Below are positions 62,348-64,000 of a stretch of 64,000 nt of DNA, piece after piece. Under the pieces are notes generated by a model. That model was not told the origin of the DNA, made no database searches, and saw nothing but the letters and a program-made list of their open reading frames with translations. This DNA is from Pseudomonas nitroreducens TX1 (GTDB lineage: Bacteria; Pseudomonadota; Gammaproteobacteria; Pseudomonadales; Pseudomonadaceae). Where the stretch lies: NCBI RefSeq assembly GCF_000313755.1, contig NZ_AMZB01000136.1, forward strand, positions 1 through 64,000, in the 5' to 3' direction. The position numbers and the translations under genes are program-made. Position 1 is the stretch's first letter. Each line of letters starts with the position of its first letter.

Positions 62348-64000
62348 ATGCCCAAACGCCTGTTGCCCTGGATGGCGCTGTGCGCCTGCACCCCACTGCT
62401 GGCTTCGCCGGCGATCGACCCACAACGCCTGCAAAGCCTGGCCAACAAGCCCTACTGGCTCGCCCTGGGTCACTACGAGCACGCCAAGCTCGGTGGCTGG
62501 CGCAGCTTCGTCGACGACCCGAAGTTCTTCCTCGCCCAGGACGGAGACCGCCATCCGGAAGCCGAACTGGCCGCCACCGTGAAGGCCCTCTACGCCCCGG
62601 CCAGCCTCGGCGACAAGCACGCCCAATGCGTTTACCCGGCGCGCACTCGCTGGTTGCGCCAGCAATTGCAACTCGACGACCTGCCGACTGTGGCGTGCAA
62701 GGAATTCACCACCTGGTACCAGGACATCAACCCGCACAGCGCCGTGCTGGTGTTCCCGGCCGCCTACCTGAACAGCCCGTCCTCGATGTTCGGCCACACC
62801 TTGCTGCGCATCGACCAGGCCGACGTCGACTCCGACAACACGGCCCTGCTCAGTTACGCACTCAACTTCGGTGCCTACATCGAGGGCATGGACAACAGCA
62901 TCCTCTATGCCTGGAAAGGCCTGATGGGCGGCTACCCCGGCCTGTTCGCCCTGGTGCCCTACCGCGAGAAGCTCTCCGAATACAGCCGCCTGGAGAACCG
63001 CGACCTCTGGGAATACCGCCTGAACCTGACGCCGGAAGAAACCGCGCGCATGGTCGAGCACGTCTGGGAACTGAAGCAGATCCGCTTCAAGTATTACTTC
63101 TTCGACGAGAACTGCTCGTTCCGCCTGCTGGAACTGCTGGAGATCGCCCGCCCTGGCACCAAGCTGACCGAGCACTTCCCGCTCACCGCCATCCCCACCG
63201 ACACGGTGCGTGCGGTCAAGGATGCCGGATTGATCGACCGGGTGGACTACCGCCCGTCCCGCGAGCGCGAACTGCTGGCCCGCGGCGAACCACTGAGCCA
63301 CGACGAGAAGGTGCTCGCGCGCCACATCGCCGACGACGACAGCCAGCTGCAAAGCCCCGAATTCGCGGCCCTGCCCGCCGACCGCCAGGCACTGGTGCAG
63401 GACACCGCCTTCCGCCTGGTGCGCTACCGCGCCACCGGCCAGGAGCGCGATCAGTCCACCGCGTCGCGCAGCTACAACCTGCTCAAGGCGATCAACCGCA
63501 ACCCGCCGCCAGCACTGGACGTGAAACGCCCCGGACAGCCGGAGAACGGCCACGAGTCACGCACCTGGCAACTGGGCGCCGGCAGCCGCGATGGCGAAGC
63601 CTTCGCCCAGTACGGCCTGCGCATGGCCTACCACGACCTCGACGACAACGCCTACGGCTTTCCCCTCGGCGCACAGATCGAGATCGGCCAGCTCAAGCTG
63701 CGCCAGTACGAGGGCAATCGCTGGCAACTGCAACAGCTGGACCTGGTCACCATCCGCTCCATGACGCCGCGCAACGAGCTGCTGAAACCGCTGTCCTGGC
63801 AGGTCGCTGGCGGCTGGGAACGGGTGATCGGCAAGCACAGCGACAATGACCACGACACCCTGGTCGGCCACCTCAACGGCGGTGCCGGCGGCAGCTGGAA
63901 GCTGACTGACGAGCTGCAGGCCTATGCCCTGGGCACGGCGCGCCTGGAAAACAACCAGGATTTTGCCGCCACCCTCGCGCCGGCCATGGGCTTCGACACC
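62348..64000 (+). CDS. DUF4105 envelope protein (partial, runs off window end)
   Basis: The frame is open from ATG 62348 to the last base, 551 codons, with no stop, so the C-terminus is missing. Signal peptide MPKRLLPWMALCACTPLLAS. Then PYWLALGHYEHAKLGGWRSF, MFGHTLLRID with His150, and FDENCSFRLLELLE with Cys256, the His and Cys positions conserved in DUF4105. That His-before-Cys order suggests a permuted papain-like fold (inference). From about residue 400 the protein turns beta-rich (WQLGAGSRDGEAFAQYGLRM, LKLRQYEGNRWQLQQLDLV), possibly an outer-membrane barrel. A 489-codon frame (62380-63849) overlapping it is a shadow. Confidence 0.88.
   Translation, partial: MPKRLLPWMALCACTPLLASPAIDPQRLQSLANKPYWLALGHYEHAKLGGWRSFVDDPKFFLAQDGDRHPEAELAATVKALYAPASLGDKHAQCVYPARTRWLRQQLQLDDLPTVACKEFTTWYQDINPHSAVLVFPAAYLNSPSSMFGHTLLRIDQADVDSDNTALLSYALNFGAYIEGMDNSILYAWKGLMGGYPGLFALVPYREKLSEYSRLENRDLWEYRLNLTPEETARMVEHVWELKQIRFKYYFFDENCSFRLLELLEIARPGTKLTEHFPLTAIPTDTVRAVKDAGLIDRVDYRPSRERELLARGEPLSHDEKVLARHIADDDSQLQSPEFAALPADRQALVQDTAFRLVRYRATGQERDQSTASRSYNLLKAINRNPPPALDVKRPGQPENGHESRTWQLGAGSRDGEAFAQYGLRMAYHDLDDNAYGFPLGAQIEIGQLKLRQYEGNRWQLQQLDLVTIRSMTPRNELLKPLSWQVAGGWERVIGKHSDNDHDTLVGHLNGGAGGSWKLTDELQAYALGTARLENNQDFAATLAPAMGFDT

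Noticed and set aside
62380-63849. 489-codon plus-strand frame with Arg/Pro-rich product
   Set aside because: It is another frame of the DUF4105 gene, whose own frame is open from 62348 to the window end and encodes a signal peptide and conserved motifs.

Overview
The window is a high-GC chromosomal segment of a Pseudomonas. Gene content and order from the tRNA-Lys/Pro/Asn cluster rightwards (clpB, pgeF, rluD, bamD, pilSR, thiO, minor pilins, ispH, fkpB, lspA, ileS, ribF, murJ, rpsT, proB, obgE, rpmA, rplU, ispB and on to a DUF4105 gene) match, from memory, the PA4541-PA4579 region of P. aeruginosa. Several parts differ: a giant adhesin/type I secretion locus and a cyo operon lie to the left, pilY1 is much longer, and pilY2 and a cytochrome c gene that I remember near PA4571 are missing. 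I infer a member of the wider P. aeruginosa group (for example the P. nitroreducens/citronellolis side) rather than P. aeruginosa itself. No phage, insertion sequence, CRISPR array or rRNA was seen. Layout: (1) 1-4918, minus strand: cyoABCDE, a cytochrome bo3 ubiquinol oxidase with its heme O synthase, followed by a terminator at the left edge. (2) 4919-5844: a 926-bp gap without a supportable gene, holding a candidate cyo promoter. (3) 5845-20281, minus strand: a biofilm adhesin export locus. It holds a 2684-residue BapA/LapF-type adhesin, an OmpA-family envelope protein, then, behind an intrinsic terminator, an ABC exporter, a membrane-fusion protein and a TolC-like channel. The adhesin contains a near-exact doubling of a five-domain block and its start codon region can fold into a hairpin that hides the ribosome binding site. 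(4) 20725-20967: three tRNA genes read from one strong promoter. (5) 21183-23848: a DUF1631 protein and a small PilZ (c-di-GMP receptor) protein. (6) 23950-29634: clpB with a heat-shock promoter, a REP doublet, pgeF-rluD, and bamD divergent from rluD. (7) 29794-42767: type IV pilus genes, namely a small zinc-finger membrane protein, pilS-pilR, thiO on the other strand, fimT, and fimU-pilV-pilW-pilX-pilY1-pilE. PilY1 is 1662 residues, has an inserted PA14 domain and three EF-hand-like calcium loops. (8) 42831-50259, minus strand: ispH-fkpB-lspA-ileS-ribF and murJ. (9) 50514-55765: rpsT, a CreA-like protein, proB, obgE, rplU-rpmA and divergent ispB. (10) 55935-64000: an iron-box-controlled 74-residue protein, fklB, DUF6482, a UPF0114 membrane protein, a PA4575-like protein, a Lon-type protease with a degenerate P-loop, a DksA-type zinc-finger protein, a DUF3015 secreted protein and a DUF4105 protein cut by the window end. 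The themes that connect are surface attachment (large adhesin, PilZ, type IV pilus tip proteins) and core housekeeping. I found no single wholly new system. The best leads are the adhesin's repeat architecture and leader, the PA14-bearing PilY1, the DUF1631-PilZ pair and the Fur-box gene.
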